Part shown: positions 46,449 to 55,183 of the stretch, piece after piece
How the letters are laid out: each line of letters starts with the position of its first letter
Numbering within the stretch: position 1 is the stretch's first letter
From: an uncultured Clostridia bacterium
GTDB lineage: Bacteria; Bacillota; Clostridia; TANB77; CAG-508
DNA: 64,000 nucleotides
Direction: 5' to 3'
NCBI GenBank assembly: GCA_948502395.1
Contig: CAOPES010000003.1
Span: 62,001 to 126,000 of the forward strand
Program-made: the position numbers and the translations under genes
The notes under the pieces: generated by a model
What the model was told of the DNA's origin: nothing
The model's input: the letters and a program-made list of their open reading frames with translations, nothing else
Databases searched by the model: none

Positions 46449-46480
46449 AAGCAGTAGTATCAAGCCATACTACTGCTTTT
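46447..46480. terminator. Bidirectional hairpin terminator
   Basis: AAAAGCAGTAGTAT and ATACTACTGCTTTT arms lie between the XRE gene and the convergent aminopeptidase gene. Confidence 0.8.
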
Positions 46481-46489
46481 TATTTATAT

Positions 46490-47887
46490 CTATTCTTGCC
46501 AAAAAGCTTTATAAGTTTTGTAAGCAGAATAAACATCATATTTACTTGTAACTTCATATGGGGCATGCATTGAAAGCACTGGAACTCCACAATCAATTAC
46601 ATCCGCTCCCTTGTTAGCTATAATGTAAGCGATTGTTCCGCCACCACCGACATCAACTTTACCAAGTTCTACCACTTGATAATCAACTCCGTTTTTTTCT
46701 AATACATTTCTTACCCAAGCCACATACTCTGCATTTGCATCAGACGCTCCTGATTTTCCTCTTGAACCTGTGTATTTGTTAAGGCTTATACCTTTTCCTA
46801 TAAATCCTGCATTGTGTTTATCAGATACAGATGCATAAAGTGGGTCAAAACCTGCATCAACATCTGATGATAACATCTTTGAAAAACAAAATACTTTATC
46901 TAATAAGTTTGGCTTATTTACCCCTAGTTTATTTAAAATTTCTGATATAAAGAAGTCAAACATATGAGATTCCATTCCTGTATTTCCCATACTTCCTATT
47001 TCTTCTTTATCAGATAATATACAAACTGCTGTATTTTTCACGTTTTCTAATTCCATCATTGCATGTAATGATGTATATGCACATACCTTGTCATCTTGAC
47101 CATATGCTGCAACCATACTTCCGTCAAAGCCTAGACTTCTTGCTTTAAATGCTGGTACTAATTCAATTTCTGAACTTGTAAAGTCAACTTCTGTTATTCC
47201 ATATTTTTGATTTAATATATTTAATATATTTAGCTTTACTTTTTCTGAAACTTTATCATCTTCATATGGAATACTTCCTATTAATAGATTTAAGTTCTCT
47301 CCTTCTATTCCATTTTTTAATTTCTTTTCCATTTGGTCTTGTGCTAAGTGTGGCAATAAATCTGTTATTGTAAATATTGGGTCATTTTCATCTTCCCCTA
47401 TATTTATCTCTATTTTCTCTCCATTTGTTTTTACAATAACTCCGTGCATACTAAGTGGTATTGTTGTCCATTGATATTTCTTTATTCCACCATAATAATG
47501 TGTTTTGAAATATGCCAATCCTGTATCTTCATATAATGGGTTTGGTTTTAAGTCTAGTCTTGGTGAATCTACATGTGAACCTATTATATGTAGCCCTTCT
47601 TCTATTGGTTTTTCCCCAATTATTGCTAAATACATACTTTTGTCTCTATTTACAAAGTATATTTTATCTCCTGGTTTTAAAGTTTGAAATTCTATGATAT
47701 CTCTGTATCCGTTCTCATCTGCCATTTTTCTAGCTTGTTTTATAAACTCTCTTTCTGTTTTTGCTACATTTAAAAAATTCATATATTTTTTTGATAAATT
47801 AAAAATTGCTTCTCTTTCTCTTTCATCTGCTCTCTCCCAACCAGCTTTTGTTGGTTTAAATAATTTTTCTTTTAAATTCTCTTCCAT
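46490..47887 (-). CDS. M18-family aspartyl-type aminopeptidase
   Basis: A 465-residue zinc metallopeptidase of family M18. Metal and catalytic motifs are HIIGSHVDSPRLD (about residue 100), SDKEEIGSMGNTGMES (about residue 290), and VLSMHAPYEVTSKYD near the C-terminus. It removes N-terminal residues from peptides in the cytoplasm. RGKSGASDANAEYVAWVR and VGGGGTIAYIIANKG are also family hallmarks. The gene is complete in one frame with its own site. Confidence 0.92.
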   Translation of the reverse strand: MEENLKEKLFKPTKAGWERADEREREAIFNLSKKYMNFLNVAKTEREFIKQARKMADENGYRDIIEFQTLKPGDKIYFVNRDKSMYLAIIGEKPIEEGLHIIGSHVDSPRLDLKPNPLYEDTGLAYFKTHYYGGIKKYQWTTIPLSMHGVIVKTNGEKIEINIGEDENDPIFTITDLLPHLAQDQMEKKLKNGIEGENLNLLIGSIPYEDDKVSEKVKLNILNILNQKYGITEVDFTSSEIELVPAFKARSLGFDGSMVAAYGQDDKVCAYTSLHAMMELENVKNTAVCILSDKEEIGSMGNTGMESHMFDFFISEILNKLGVNKPNLLDKVFCFSKMLSSDVDAGFDPLYASVSDKHNAGFIGKGISLNKYTGSRGKSGASDANAEYVAWVRNVLEKNGVDYQVVELGKVDVGGGGTIAYIIANKGADVIDCGVPVLSMHAPYEVTSKYDVYSAYKTYKAFWQE

Positions 47888-48024
47888 ATTATCCTCCTTC
47901 GTGTTTTTTTGTAGTATATCACTATCTAAATTATTTTTCCACTATTTTTATAATTTATTCCAAAAAATTGGTTATACTAATTTTAAGATGTGTCTTTAAT
48001 ATGACATAGAAAGGGATGATTGTT

Positions 48025-49527
48025 ATGAATTCTTTATGGTTAGCAAACCAGAAAATTTTTGAAAATAGATTTGAGAATAAAGGTGATATTGAAACTGATG
48101 TATGTATTATCGGTGCTGGTATTTTTGGCATTACTTGTGCATATTATTTGTCTAAACAAGGGCTTAAAGTTACTGTTTTAGAAAAAGATTTTGTTGGGAG
48201 TAAAACAACTGGTCATACTACTGGAAAAATTACAAGTCAACATGGATTATTCTACAAATATTTAGTTGACGCTTATGATGAAAAATTTGCAAAAGATTAT
48301 TTAGATGTTAATGAACAAGCTATTAAAAATATAAAAGATATTATAGATACTGAAAATATTAAATGTGATTTTAAAATACAAAATAACTATGTTTATGCTA
48401 CTACTGAAAAAGAGTATAATGCTTTAAAATTAGAGCAAAGCGCTCTTGATAGGATTGGATTTAATTGTGAGTTTGTTACTAAAGCTGGTTTGCCTTTTGA
48501 TATTAAAGGTGCTATTTGTTTTAAAAATCAGGCTCAATTTAATTCTATTAAGTATTTAGACGGATTATGTAAGGCTATCCTTTCAAAAGGTGGTTCTATT
48601 TTTACTGGCACTACTGCTTTTGATGTGCAAAAAATTGATGATACTTATACCACTTTTTGTAGTGATTTCACAGTAAAATCTAAATATGTAATTGTTGCAA
48701 CTCATTATCCATTTATTAATTTCCCTGGATTTTATTTTACTAAACTGTATCAGTCTAGTTCTTACTTAATTGCTATTGACCCTAAGAAAACTTTGTTTAA
48801 TGGTATGTATATTTCGGCTTCTGACCCTGTTTATTCTTTTAGAACTGCCAATTACGAAGGTAAAGAGTTACTTTTAATTGGTGGTGGAGAACATCGAACT
48901 GGTGAACCGCCTTCTTATGAATATACTTATGGCGCTTTAGAAGATGTTGCAAAAAAATATTATCCTGATTGTGAAGTCTTATTCCGTTGGGATACAAGGG
49001 ATTGTATTTCTTTAGATAAAATTCCTTATGTTGGTCACTACTCTTCACTTATGCCACACGTTTTTGTAGGTACTGGTTTTAAGAAATGGGGCATGACTTT
49101 GTCAAATGTTTCCGCTAATATTGTTGTAGACGAAATTTTGCAAAAGAAAAATAAATATGCTTATTTGTTTAATCCTTCTCGTTTGTCTGCTTTTAAAAAT
49201 AGAGATGAATTCAAAAATATGTTAGTACAATCTGCAAATTCTTTGGTTTTTGATAAGTTTCGTCCTGCTCAAATGAATTTTGATGAAATTGCTAATAACT
49301 CTGGAAGTATTATTGAAATTAATAATCAAAAGGTTGGAATTTATAAAGATCCTAATGGTAAAATATTTGCGGTTAAGCCTGTTTGCACTCATCTTGGTTG
49401 TCAACTTTCTTGGAATGATGTTGATAAGACCTGGGATTGTCCATGCCATGGTTCCCGTTTTGATTTTTCTGGTAAGAATTTATATGATCCTGCTATTAAG
49501 GATTTGGAAACTTATAATTTAGATTGA
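48025..49527 (+). CDS. FAD-dependent oxidoreductase with C-terminal Rieske domain
   Basis: About 500 residues from the ATG at 48025, which is well spaced from AAAGGG; the ATG at 48016 overlaps that site. The N-terminal DAO fold has the FAD motif CIIGAGIFGITCAYYLSKQGLKVTVLEKD. The C-terminal ~90 residues form a Rieske [2Fe-2S] domain with CTHLGC and CPCHGSRF ligands. These fused proteins are common in anaerobic Firmicutes and Bacillus; the substrate is unknown. The protein ends shortly after the Rieske motif, as is usual. Confidence 0.9.
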   Translation: MNSLWLANQKIFENRFENKGDIETDVCIIGAGIFGITCAYYLSKQGLKVTVLEKDFVGSKTTGHTTGKITSQHGLFYKYLVDAYDEKFAKDYLDVNEQAIKNIKDIIDTENIKCDFKIQNNYVYATTEKEYNALKLEQSALDRIGFNCEFVTKAGLPFDIKGAICFKNQAQFNSIKYLDGLCKAILSKGGSIFTGTTAFDVQKIDDTYTTFCSDFTVKSKYVIVATHYPFINFPGFYFTKLYQSSSYLIAIDPKKTLFNGMYISASDPVYSFRTANYEGKELLLIGGGEHRTGEPPSYEYTYGALEDVAKKYYPDCEVLFRWDTRDCISLDKIPYVGHYSSLMPHVFVGTGFKKWGMTLSNVSANIVVDEILQKKNKYAYLFNPSRLSAFKNRDEFKNMLVQSANSLVFDKFRPAQMNFDEIANNSGSIIEINNQKVGIYKDPNGKIFAVKPVCTHLGCQLSWNDVDKTWDCPCHGSRFDFSGKNLYDPAIKDLETYNLD

Positions 49528-49628
49528 TGTTTTCAAGTTTTTTGTCTGTTTTTGTTGACTTATAGCTTTTTTTTTGCTACAATTCTTTTATAATAATCAT
49601 ATATTTATATGTTTATTTTTTGTTTATT

Positions 49629-49669
49629 GAACTAGATTTCTCCGTTTTATAGAATCTAGTTCTTTTTTA
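49629..49669 (+). terminator. Hairpin terminator after the Rieske-oxidoreductase gene
   Basis: GAACTAGATTTCT and AGAATCTAGTTC form the stem, followed by TTTTTT. Confidence 0.75.
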
Positions 49670-49670
49670 T

Positions 49671-49699
49671 TTGACATTATGTTAAATACAGTGTATAAT
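49671..49699 (+). promoter_or_regulatory. Consensus sigma-A promoter before the gene at 49752
   Basis: TTGACA (49671), 17-base spacer, TATAAT (49694): a perfect consensus pair. Confidence 0.85.
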
Positions 49700-49751
49700 T
49701 AATATATTAAACTTTTTAAGTTTTTTCACGGATGCGAAAGGAGAATACTTT

Positions 49752-50273
49752 ATGACTAAGAAAACTGCACGTAATTTTTCTCGGGTTCAGATAAAACGTA
49801 TTGCTGAGCAATATGCTTCAACTGCACTTGACTATTCTGCTGAATATTTTGCAAGAGAATATAAAATTAGTGAAAATACTTTTTATACTCTTTTGAAAAA
49901 GGCTGTTGTGGAAAGCATTGTTGATTTGAATACAGTAGACTATATGGAACGTAAAGCTAGTGGGAATTCTGCTGGACATGCTGGTATTTCCGGTTCTATT
50001 CGTTCTTTAAGTCATTATCGACACTTAAAGCAAAAACGGAAGATTTATCTTCCTTCTAAAAAAGAGTGTGCAAAGATTTCTACTGAATTCGCAAAAAGTA
50101 ATTTGCCAATGCATAAATACAAGGAAAAAATTTGTATTGCAAGTGATAGCGATTTGTTAAAACGAATCATTTATCATAGCATTGATAAAAACCTTGTTTC
50201 CACAGAGGTAGTAGAGTTGTTGCAAGAGAAAAATGTTTTTTCAAATTCTAAACGTGAGCAAAAGAGAGACTGA
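49752..50273 (+). CDS. Helix-turn-helix-like hypothetical protein with in-frame CGG codons
   Basis: A 173-residue basic protein. Residues 10-50 (VQIKRIAEQYASTALDYSAEYFAREYKISENTFYTLLKKAVVE) look like a HTH. The rest is Lys/Ser-rich without a known domain. A consensus promoter and GAAAGGAG site precede it, and a terminator follows. Two arginine CGG codons are read in the zero frame (TCT CGG GTT; AAA CGG AAG), unlike the eight shift sites elsewhere. CGT is also unusually common, so its codon use differs from the neighbours. Function unknown; a DNA-binding regulator is plausible. Confidence 0.7.
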   Translation: MTKKTARNFSRVQIKRIAEQYASTALDYSAEYFAREYKISENTFYTLLKKAVVESIVDLNTVDYMERKASGNSAGHAGISGSIRSLSHYRHLKQKRKIYLPSKKECAKISTEFAKSNLPMHKYKEKICIASDSDLLKRIIYHSIDKNLVSTEVVELLQEKNVFSNSKREQKRD

Positions 50274-50289
50274 ATTAAGTCTCTTTTTT
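50261..50289 (+). terminator. Hairpin terminator
   Basis: AAAGAGAGACT and AGTCTCTTTTTT arms overlap the stop of the gene at 49752. Confidence 0.75.
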
Positions 50290-50434
50290 GTTATTTAATT
50301 TTCTAAATATTTATTAGGTATATTACTGTTTACATTTTCAAGAACTATGTATACAATAATGTTGAAAAAGTGCATTTTTACTTTTAAAAGCTTGAAAACA
50401 GCACTTTTATATACAAAAAAGGAAGGGGATTTTA

Positions 50435-53400
50435 ATGAAAAAACTAAAGAAAATTATGGTTGTCCTTATATTATTAATTCTTTTAATAATGTTTTTGACA
50501 ACAAAAAAAGTATTTGCAAACAACTCTGCAAATTTATTTGAACCACTAGAATATTCAGATGATTTTAAAAAGTGGCTAGAATTATCTGATGAAGAAAAGA
50601 AAAAAGTTATGATGCCTAGAATGTATGACGTACCATTCTCTAAACCAGAATACACTAATCCATTTTATAAGGCAAAAATGTTAAGATCTAATATTAGCCC
50701 AAAATATGATTTAAGAGATATTATACCTGCAAATTTAGCTATACGTAACCAAATGAATACAAACTCATGCTGGGCTTTTGCTAGTTTGTCTTCATTAGAA
50801 ACACATCTTGCTTTATCCAATTATAAGAAAAATGTAAATCTTTCAAAAGTTTATGACTTTTCAGAAAGACATATGGAATATTCTACAAGTAGATATTTTA
50901 AAGATGATGTGGAAAATCCAAAAGGCTTTAACAGACAAGTTGGTAGTGGCGGTACTTATCTTATGGCCGAGACTTATCTTGCTAATGGATATGGTGCAAT
51001 ACCAGAAGCAGAAATGCCATTTGAAAATAATGAGAATATTATAGATATTAGCCAAATCCAAAACAAGACTGTTTCTAGCCAATTATACGATTTTGCTATG
51101 TATCCTGATTATAATACTGAAACAACTGAAATTAGAAACGTAATCATAAATCAAATTAAACAACATATTCAGAATTATGGTTCTGTTTATGCTGGATTAC
51201 ATGGTGCTGACATTTATGATAATTGTTTTAACTTTGTTACAGGCTCTCTATTCTGTGGCAATTCATCTGAACATCCTGTTAATCATGCTATTTCTATTGT
51301 TGGATGGGATGACAATTATAGTGTTGATAACTTTAATGAAAATGGCAAGCCTACATCAAATGGTGCTTGGATTGTAAGGAACTCTTGGGGGGCAAAACAT
51401 GAATTATCGACACTACAACAGTTTAAACAAGACATTTTTGATAATAACCGAGAATATTTTATTAAAAACGGCTGTAATTCTCCTAATGACATTTCAGATG
51501 AATTTATAGATTCTTTTTCTAAATCACGTAATTGCTCAATCGAAGGTGATATAGTATATCAAAATTATGGAGATAATGGATTTATTTATGTATCTTATGA
51601 AGATGTTAATATTTCCAAAAATTTATGTGGTATAGTAAAAGCAACAGATACTGTTAATTATGATAATAATTATTATTATGATGAACTTGGCTTTTGTAAT
51701 GCACTGAACATATCTAGCCAAAGTATAATGCTATGTAATTTATTTGATAAAAAAACAACTGCTTCTGAGTATTTAACTCATATTTCTTTAGCAGTACCTT
51801 CTGCATGTATTTGCAAAGTATATGTAAACCCAAATGGTACAGGTAAAACTAAGTCTGATTTACAACTAGTACCACTAAAATCCGGTGAGACTGAAATGCT
51901 TACTTCAGCAGGATATCATTCATTAGAATTTTCTAAACCTGTTGAAATAACGTCAAATTCATTTGCCGTTGTTGTAGAAATTCTAAGTTTAACGACTTCA
52001 ACTCCTATTTATATTGAGTCAAAATCATCATTAATGATATCTGATAGTCCATATGCTAATCCAAAAATTGAAAGTGGAAAATGTTTTGTGACTGCTGGAA
52101 ATAATTTAGAAAATTCTGATTGGGTTGATTTAGGCAAGTTTTCAGAAGTTAACTCATCAATACCAAATTGCGACAGTACTATAAGAGCATTTACAACAAC
52201 AGAATTAATAGACGAATCTTTAAAAAGCATTGAAATTACAACACCACCTGCCAAAACATCATATTTTGAAGGAGAAAACTTTGATAAGACTGGTATGGTT
52301 ATAAAAGCAAATTACAATAGTAAAACTAAGCCAACAGCTATATTAGATTCTTCAAGCTATACTATTACAAATGGAACAGATTTAAAAACTGGTCAAACTA
52401 GTGTAACAATAACTTACGAAGACCAGAGTGTTACTCAACCAATAACCGTTGAAAAAAATACTGTAACAGATTTGAAAATTAAAACACCACCAACAAAAAC
52501 ACAATATAAAGAAGGTCAAAATTTTGACAAATCTGGAATGGTTGTAGAAGCGACATTTAAAGATGGTACTAAAAAAACTATAACAGATTATAAAGTAGAA
52601 AATGGAAATAACTTAAAAACAACTCAAACAGAAATAAAAATTTCTTATGGAGAAAAAACTGTAAGTCAACCTATAACTGTCATTCCTAATCCTTTGGTTG
52701 GAATTAGTATAACTACTGCTCCTAAAAAGATAAAATATGGAGTTGGCGAAAATTTTGATAAGACAGGTATGGTTGTTACAGGAACATATCAAGATAATTC
52801 AACCCAAGAAATAATAAATTATACTGTTGAAAACGGTACAAATTTAAGCCTAGGTCAAACTTCTGTAACTATTAAATATGAAGAAAAAACAGCTAGTCAA
52901 CCTATTTCAGTTGTTGAATTAGCTAAGAATTCTAATTTTGATAATGCGACTTGTAATGTAAAAAAAGTTCAGGCTTATTACTATACTAGTGATGATAAAA
53001 AAGATTATGCTTTAATTAACATTGACGTTACTGGTATTGTAAAAACTACTGATAACGTTGAATATTATTACTATTTATCTCCAAATAGGGATGAAAAAGA
53101 TATTTCTAATTGGGTTAAAATTTCTGAGAAGCAAACTTCTAATAATTCTATTGAGTTTGTAATTGATTCAAGGAAACTTGCTAATTATAGTGATATTGCT
53201 AATAATAATGTTTTATATCTTTATGTAAAAGAAGTTGCTACAAAAGGTTCTGAACAGAGTGTGTTTTCTTCTAAGGCTATGAGTGTTGTTTATAAAGATA
53301 AGGTTGAGACTTTTGTAGATGATGCTAAGAAGGATGATGTTCAAGGTAATACCGGTTCTTCTAATAAAGATGTTGATGATACTTTGGCACATGGTAAGTT

Positions 53401-53506
53401 ACCTTTTGCTGGTTTTAAAACTGTTTTAGTTTTAGCTTTGATTGTTTTGATTTTCGGAGCTTTGGGCTTTGTTAGGTATAAACATTTAAGTAAATATGTT
53501 AAATAG
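50435..53506 (+). CDS. Secreted C1A (papain-like) cysteine protease with Ig-like repeats
   Basis: 1023 residues. There is a signal peptide (KIMVVLILLILLIMFLTTKKVFA), then a papain-like domain with the catalytic Cys in NQMNTNSCWAFASLSSLE (about residue 113), His in PVNHAISIVGWDD (about residue 285), and Asn in IVRNSWG. Three bacterial Ig-like (Big_3-type) repeats occupy about residues 600-830, each with a YxEGENFDKTGMVV-type segment. A C-terminal helix (FKTVLVLALIVLIFGALGFV) preceded by LPFAG anchors it, perhaps via a sortase. No CGG codon in frame. It likely cleaves host or diet proteins at the cell surface. Confidence 0.88.
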   Translation: MKKLKKIMVVLILLILLIMFLTTKKVFANNSANLFEPLEYSDDFKKWLELSDEEKKKVMMPRMYDVPFSKPEYTNPFYKAKMLRSNISPKYDLRDIIPANLAIRNQMNTNSCWAFASLSSLETHLALSNYKKNVNLSKVYDFSERHMEYSTSRYFKDDVENPKGFNRQVGSGGTYLMAETYLANGYGAIPEAEMPFENNENIIDISQIQNKTVSSQLYDFAMYPDYNTETTEIRNVIINQIKQHIQNYGSVYAGLHGADIYDNCFNFVTGSLFCGNSSEHPVNHAISIVGWDDNYSVDNFNENGKPTSNGAWIVRNSWGAKHELSTLQQFKQDIFDNNREYFIKNGCNSPNDISDEFIDSFSKSRNCSIEGDIVYQNYGDNGFIYVSYEDVNISKNLCGIVKATDTVNYDNNYYYDELGFCNALNISSQSIMLCNLFDKKTTASEYLTHISLAVPSACICKVYVNPNGTGKTKSDLQLVPLKSGETEMLTSAGYHSLEFSKPVEITSNSFAVVVEILSLTTSTPIYIESKSSLMISDSPYANPKIESGKCFVTAGNNLENSDWVDLGKFSEVNSSIPNCDSTIRAFTTTELIDESLKSIEITTPPAKTSYFEGENFDKTGMVIKANYNSKTKPTAILDSSSYTITNGTDLKTGQTSVTITYEDQSVTQPITVEKNTVTDLKIKTPPTKTQYKEGQNFDKSGMVVEATFKDGTKKTITDYKVENGNNLKTTQTEIKISYGEKTVSQPITVIPNPLVGISITTAPKKIKYGVGENFDKTGMVVTGTYQDNSTQEIINYTVENGTNLSLGQTSVTIKYEEKTASQPISVVELAKNSNFDNATCNVKKVQAYYYTSDDKKDYALINIDVTGIVKTTDNVEYYYYLSPNRDEKDISNWVKISEKQTSNNSIEFVIDSRKLANYSDIANNNVLYLYVKEVATKGSEQSVFSSKAMSVVYKDKVETFVDDAKKDDVQGNTGSSNKDVDDTLAHGKLPFAGFKTVLVLALIVLIFGALGFVRYKHLSKYVK

Positions 53507-53713
53507 TTTTAGACTAGAATTTGCTTTTTTTGTAAAATTATGATATATTATTAACATAATTGTAGCCAACGTGCTAATTTGTTTTGTATTATCCATTTGG
53601 ATAACCTATTTATTGATGATTGTCAAAAAGGAGGGATTTTTATAAGTAATCTTGTTCAAATCTTTGTTGAATTTCGTTAAAACGTGCTAAAAGACAAACC
53701 ATGGAGGTATTGT

Positions 53714-54157
53714 ATGAAAGAAAAATTAGCAATTGCACGTAAACTTAGATCTTCTCGGAAGATTTTTAGATACAATTTTCAAACTGAAAAATTGTGTTTA
53801 AAGTGTTATCGTGCATATGTTTTCCAATGTATTTTGAAGGGAAAAGATCAGTTTAGGATTGTTTTTAATAGCAGTTATAATACAAGTTTTCTTAAAAGGG
53901 TGTCTGATTGGTGTCACTATATAGTTGATAGTATTTATCGGGTATATTTGATGAATTTTGAACCAGATGCCCAAACCCTTCGAAAATATACACTTATTCA
54001 TTCGGGAGTGTCTAAACCGCTTCATTTGAAGTTTGCTACTGCTCCTGATGAGGAAGTTCTGTATGATTTCCTTATTTATAATGGGTTTAATATTGTTGAT
54101 GAACATTTGGATAGCATTTCTACTGTGTATGTGGTTGCTAGAAAAGATAACTTATAA
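53714..54157 (+). CDS. Hypothetical protein with in-frame CGG codons
   Basis: 147 residues from the ATG at 53714 (TGGAGG site); a longer frame starts earlier without a site. A basic N-terminus (KEKLAIARKLRSSRKIFRYNF) is followed by LKCYRAYVFQC. No domain is recognised. It contains two CGG arginine codons in the zero frame (TCT CGG AAG; TAT CGG GTA). Reading +1 at the first runs into a stop, so here CGG must be an ordinary codon. Like the gene at 49752, it is rich in CGT. Confidence 0.65.
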   Translation: MKEKLAIARKLRSSRKIFRYNFQTEKLCLKCYRAYVFQCILKGKDQFRIVFNSSYNTSFLKRVSDWCHYIVDSIYRVYLMNFEPDAQTLRKYTLIHSGVSKPLHLKFATAPDEEVLYDFLIYNGFNIVDEHLDSISTVYVVARKDNL

Positions 54158-54162
54158 TTGTT

Positions 54163-54195
54163 TAAAGAACTTATGGAAAACCATAAGTTCTTTTA
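54163..54195. terminator. Bidirectional hairpin terminator
   Basis: AAAGAACTTATGG and CCATAAGTTCTTTT arms lie between convergent genes. Confidence 0.75.
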
Positions 54196-54258
54196 CATGG
54201 CCGATACAAGACAAATTTAAATTTCAAAATTGTTTAATTTGTACTACTTTGAGCTTTT

Positions 54259-54939
54259 CTAATCTTTATGCCCAAACTTCTCTATTCTTTCTTCTTCTCT
54301 AGTAGATAATTCTTTTAGCCATTCAGCTAAGCTATTACTATCATTATTTCTTAAAAATTCAAAATACTTTACCCTATCTTCTTTTGCTATAACAACAGGA
54401 GGCAGATTATTTTTTAACAATTCATAATTTATAAGTAATCTACCCGTTCTTCCATTTCCATCTTCAAAAGGATGTATTCTTTCAAATTCAATATGATATC
54501 TAGCAATTTTAGTAAATATATCTTGCTCATCATGATTATAATTGTATATATAATACATCATCAAATTTGGTACTTTCTCAGGTTCAGGTGGAATATGTTC
54601 ACTACCTTGAATAAATACTTGTACAGTTCTATAACCTTCTGTATCTTTAATATCTCTATTTATAGTTTCATTTAATTTTTTAATGAACCTTTCATCAAAT
54701 CCTTCATTATTTTGTAAATTCTTAAAAACTAATTCTAATGCCTTTTTATGGTTAATAGCTTCGTATATTTCTCTAGGTTCTTTTCCTTCTATTTTAAAGC
54801 TATTGTCATTATAAAGAATAGCATAAGTTTCAGCATAAGTGAGTGTACTTCCTTCAATAGCATTTGAATGGTATGTACTTCTTGTTATTATGTCTTTCAA
54901 ATAATTATCATTATTTAAAATAAATTCTAAAATTTTCAT
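54259..54939 (-). CDS. Fic-domain protein (AMPylator-type)
   Basis: About 226 residues from the ATG at 54939 (AAAGGGTG site). The canonical Fic loop HPFEDGNGRTGRLL (about residues 165-180) is complete. The N-terminal helix SNAIEGS carries the (S/T)xxxE(G/N) inhibitory motif, so the enzyme is probably auto-inhibited. Fic enzymes transfer AMP to target hydroxyls. No antitoxin partner lies beside it, in line with the built-in inhibitory helix. Target unknown. Confidence 0.9.
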   Translation of the reverse strand: MKILEFILNNDNYLKDIITRSTYHSNAIEGSTLTYAETYAILYNDNSFKIEGKEPREIYEAINHKKALELVFKNLQNNEGFDERFIKKLNETINRDIKDTEGYRTVQVFIQGSEHIPPEPEKVPNLMMYYIYNYNHDEQDIFTKIARYHIEFERIHPFEDGNGRTGRLLINYELLKNNLPPVVIAKEDRVKYFEFLRNNDSNSLAEWLKELSTREEERIEKFGHKD

Positions 54940-54964
54940 TATATTCACCCTTTTTATTATAACA

Positions 54965-54992
54965 CAAAAAGCTGTGCTTTTGCACAGCTTTT
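54965..54992. terminator. Hairpin (AAAAGCTGTGC/GCACAGCTTTT)
   Basis: A strong stem with A and T runs on both sides, between the tRNA-Pro 3' end and the Fic gene. It should terminate the tRNA transcript on the minus strand. Confidence 0.8.
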
Positions 54993-54996
54993 ACTA

Positions 54997-55072
54997 TGGT
55001 CGAGGTGACAGGGATCGAACCTGCGACCTCATGGTCCCAAACCACGCGCGCTACCAACTGCGCTACACCTCG
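54997..55072 (-). tRNA. tRNA-Pro (TGG)
   Basis: 76 bases with encoded CCA on the minus strand. Acceptor CGAGGTG/CACCTCG; anticodon loop TTTGGGA gives TGG. Confidence 0.95.
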
Positions 55073-55183
55073 ATATTAGCATTCACAAATGAACGCTAAT
55101 ATATAATATCACAAATTAAATAAATTTGCAACCCATTTTCTATAATTTTCAAAAATTTTTTTAAAATTTCAAATAACAGTGTA

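Noticed and set aside
49752..50273. Applying the CGG skip to the gene at 49752.
   Set aside because: At TCT CGG GTT the +1 frame meets a stop two codons later; the zero frame is coherent throughout.
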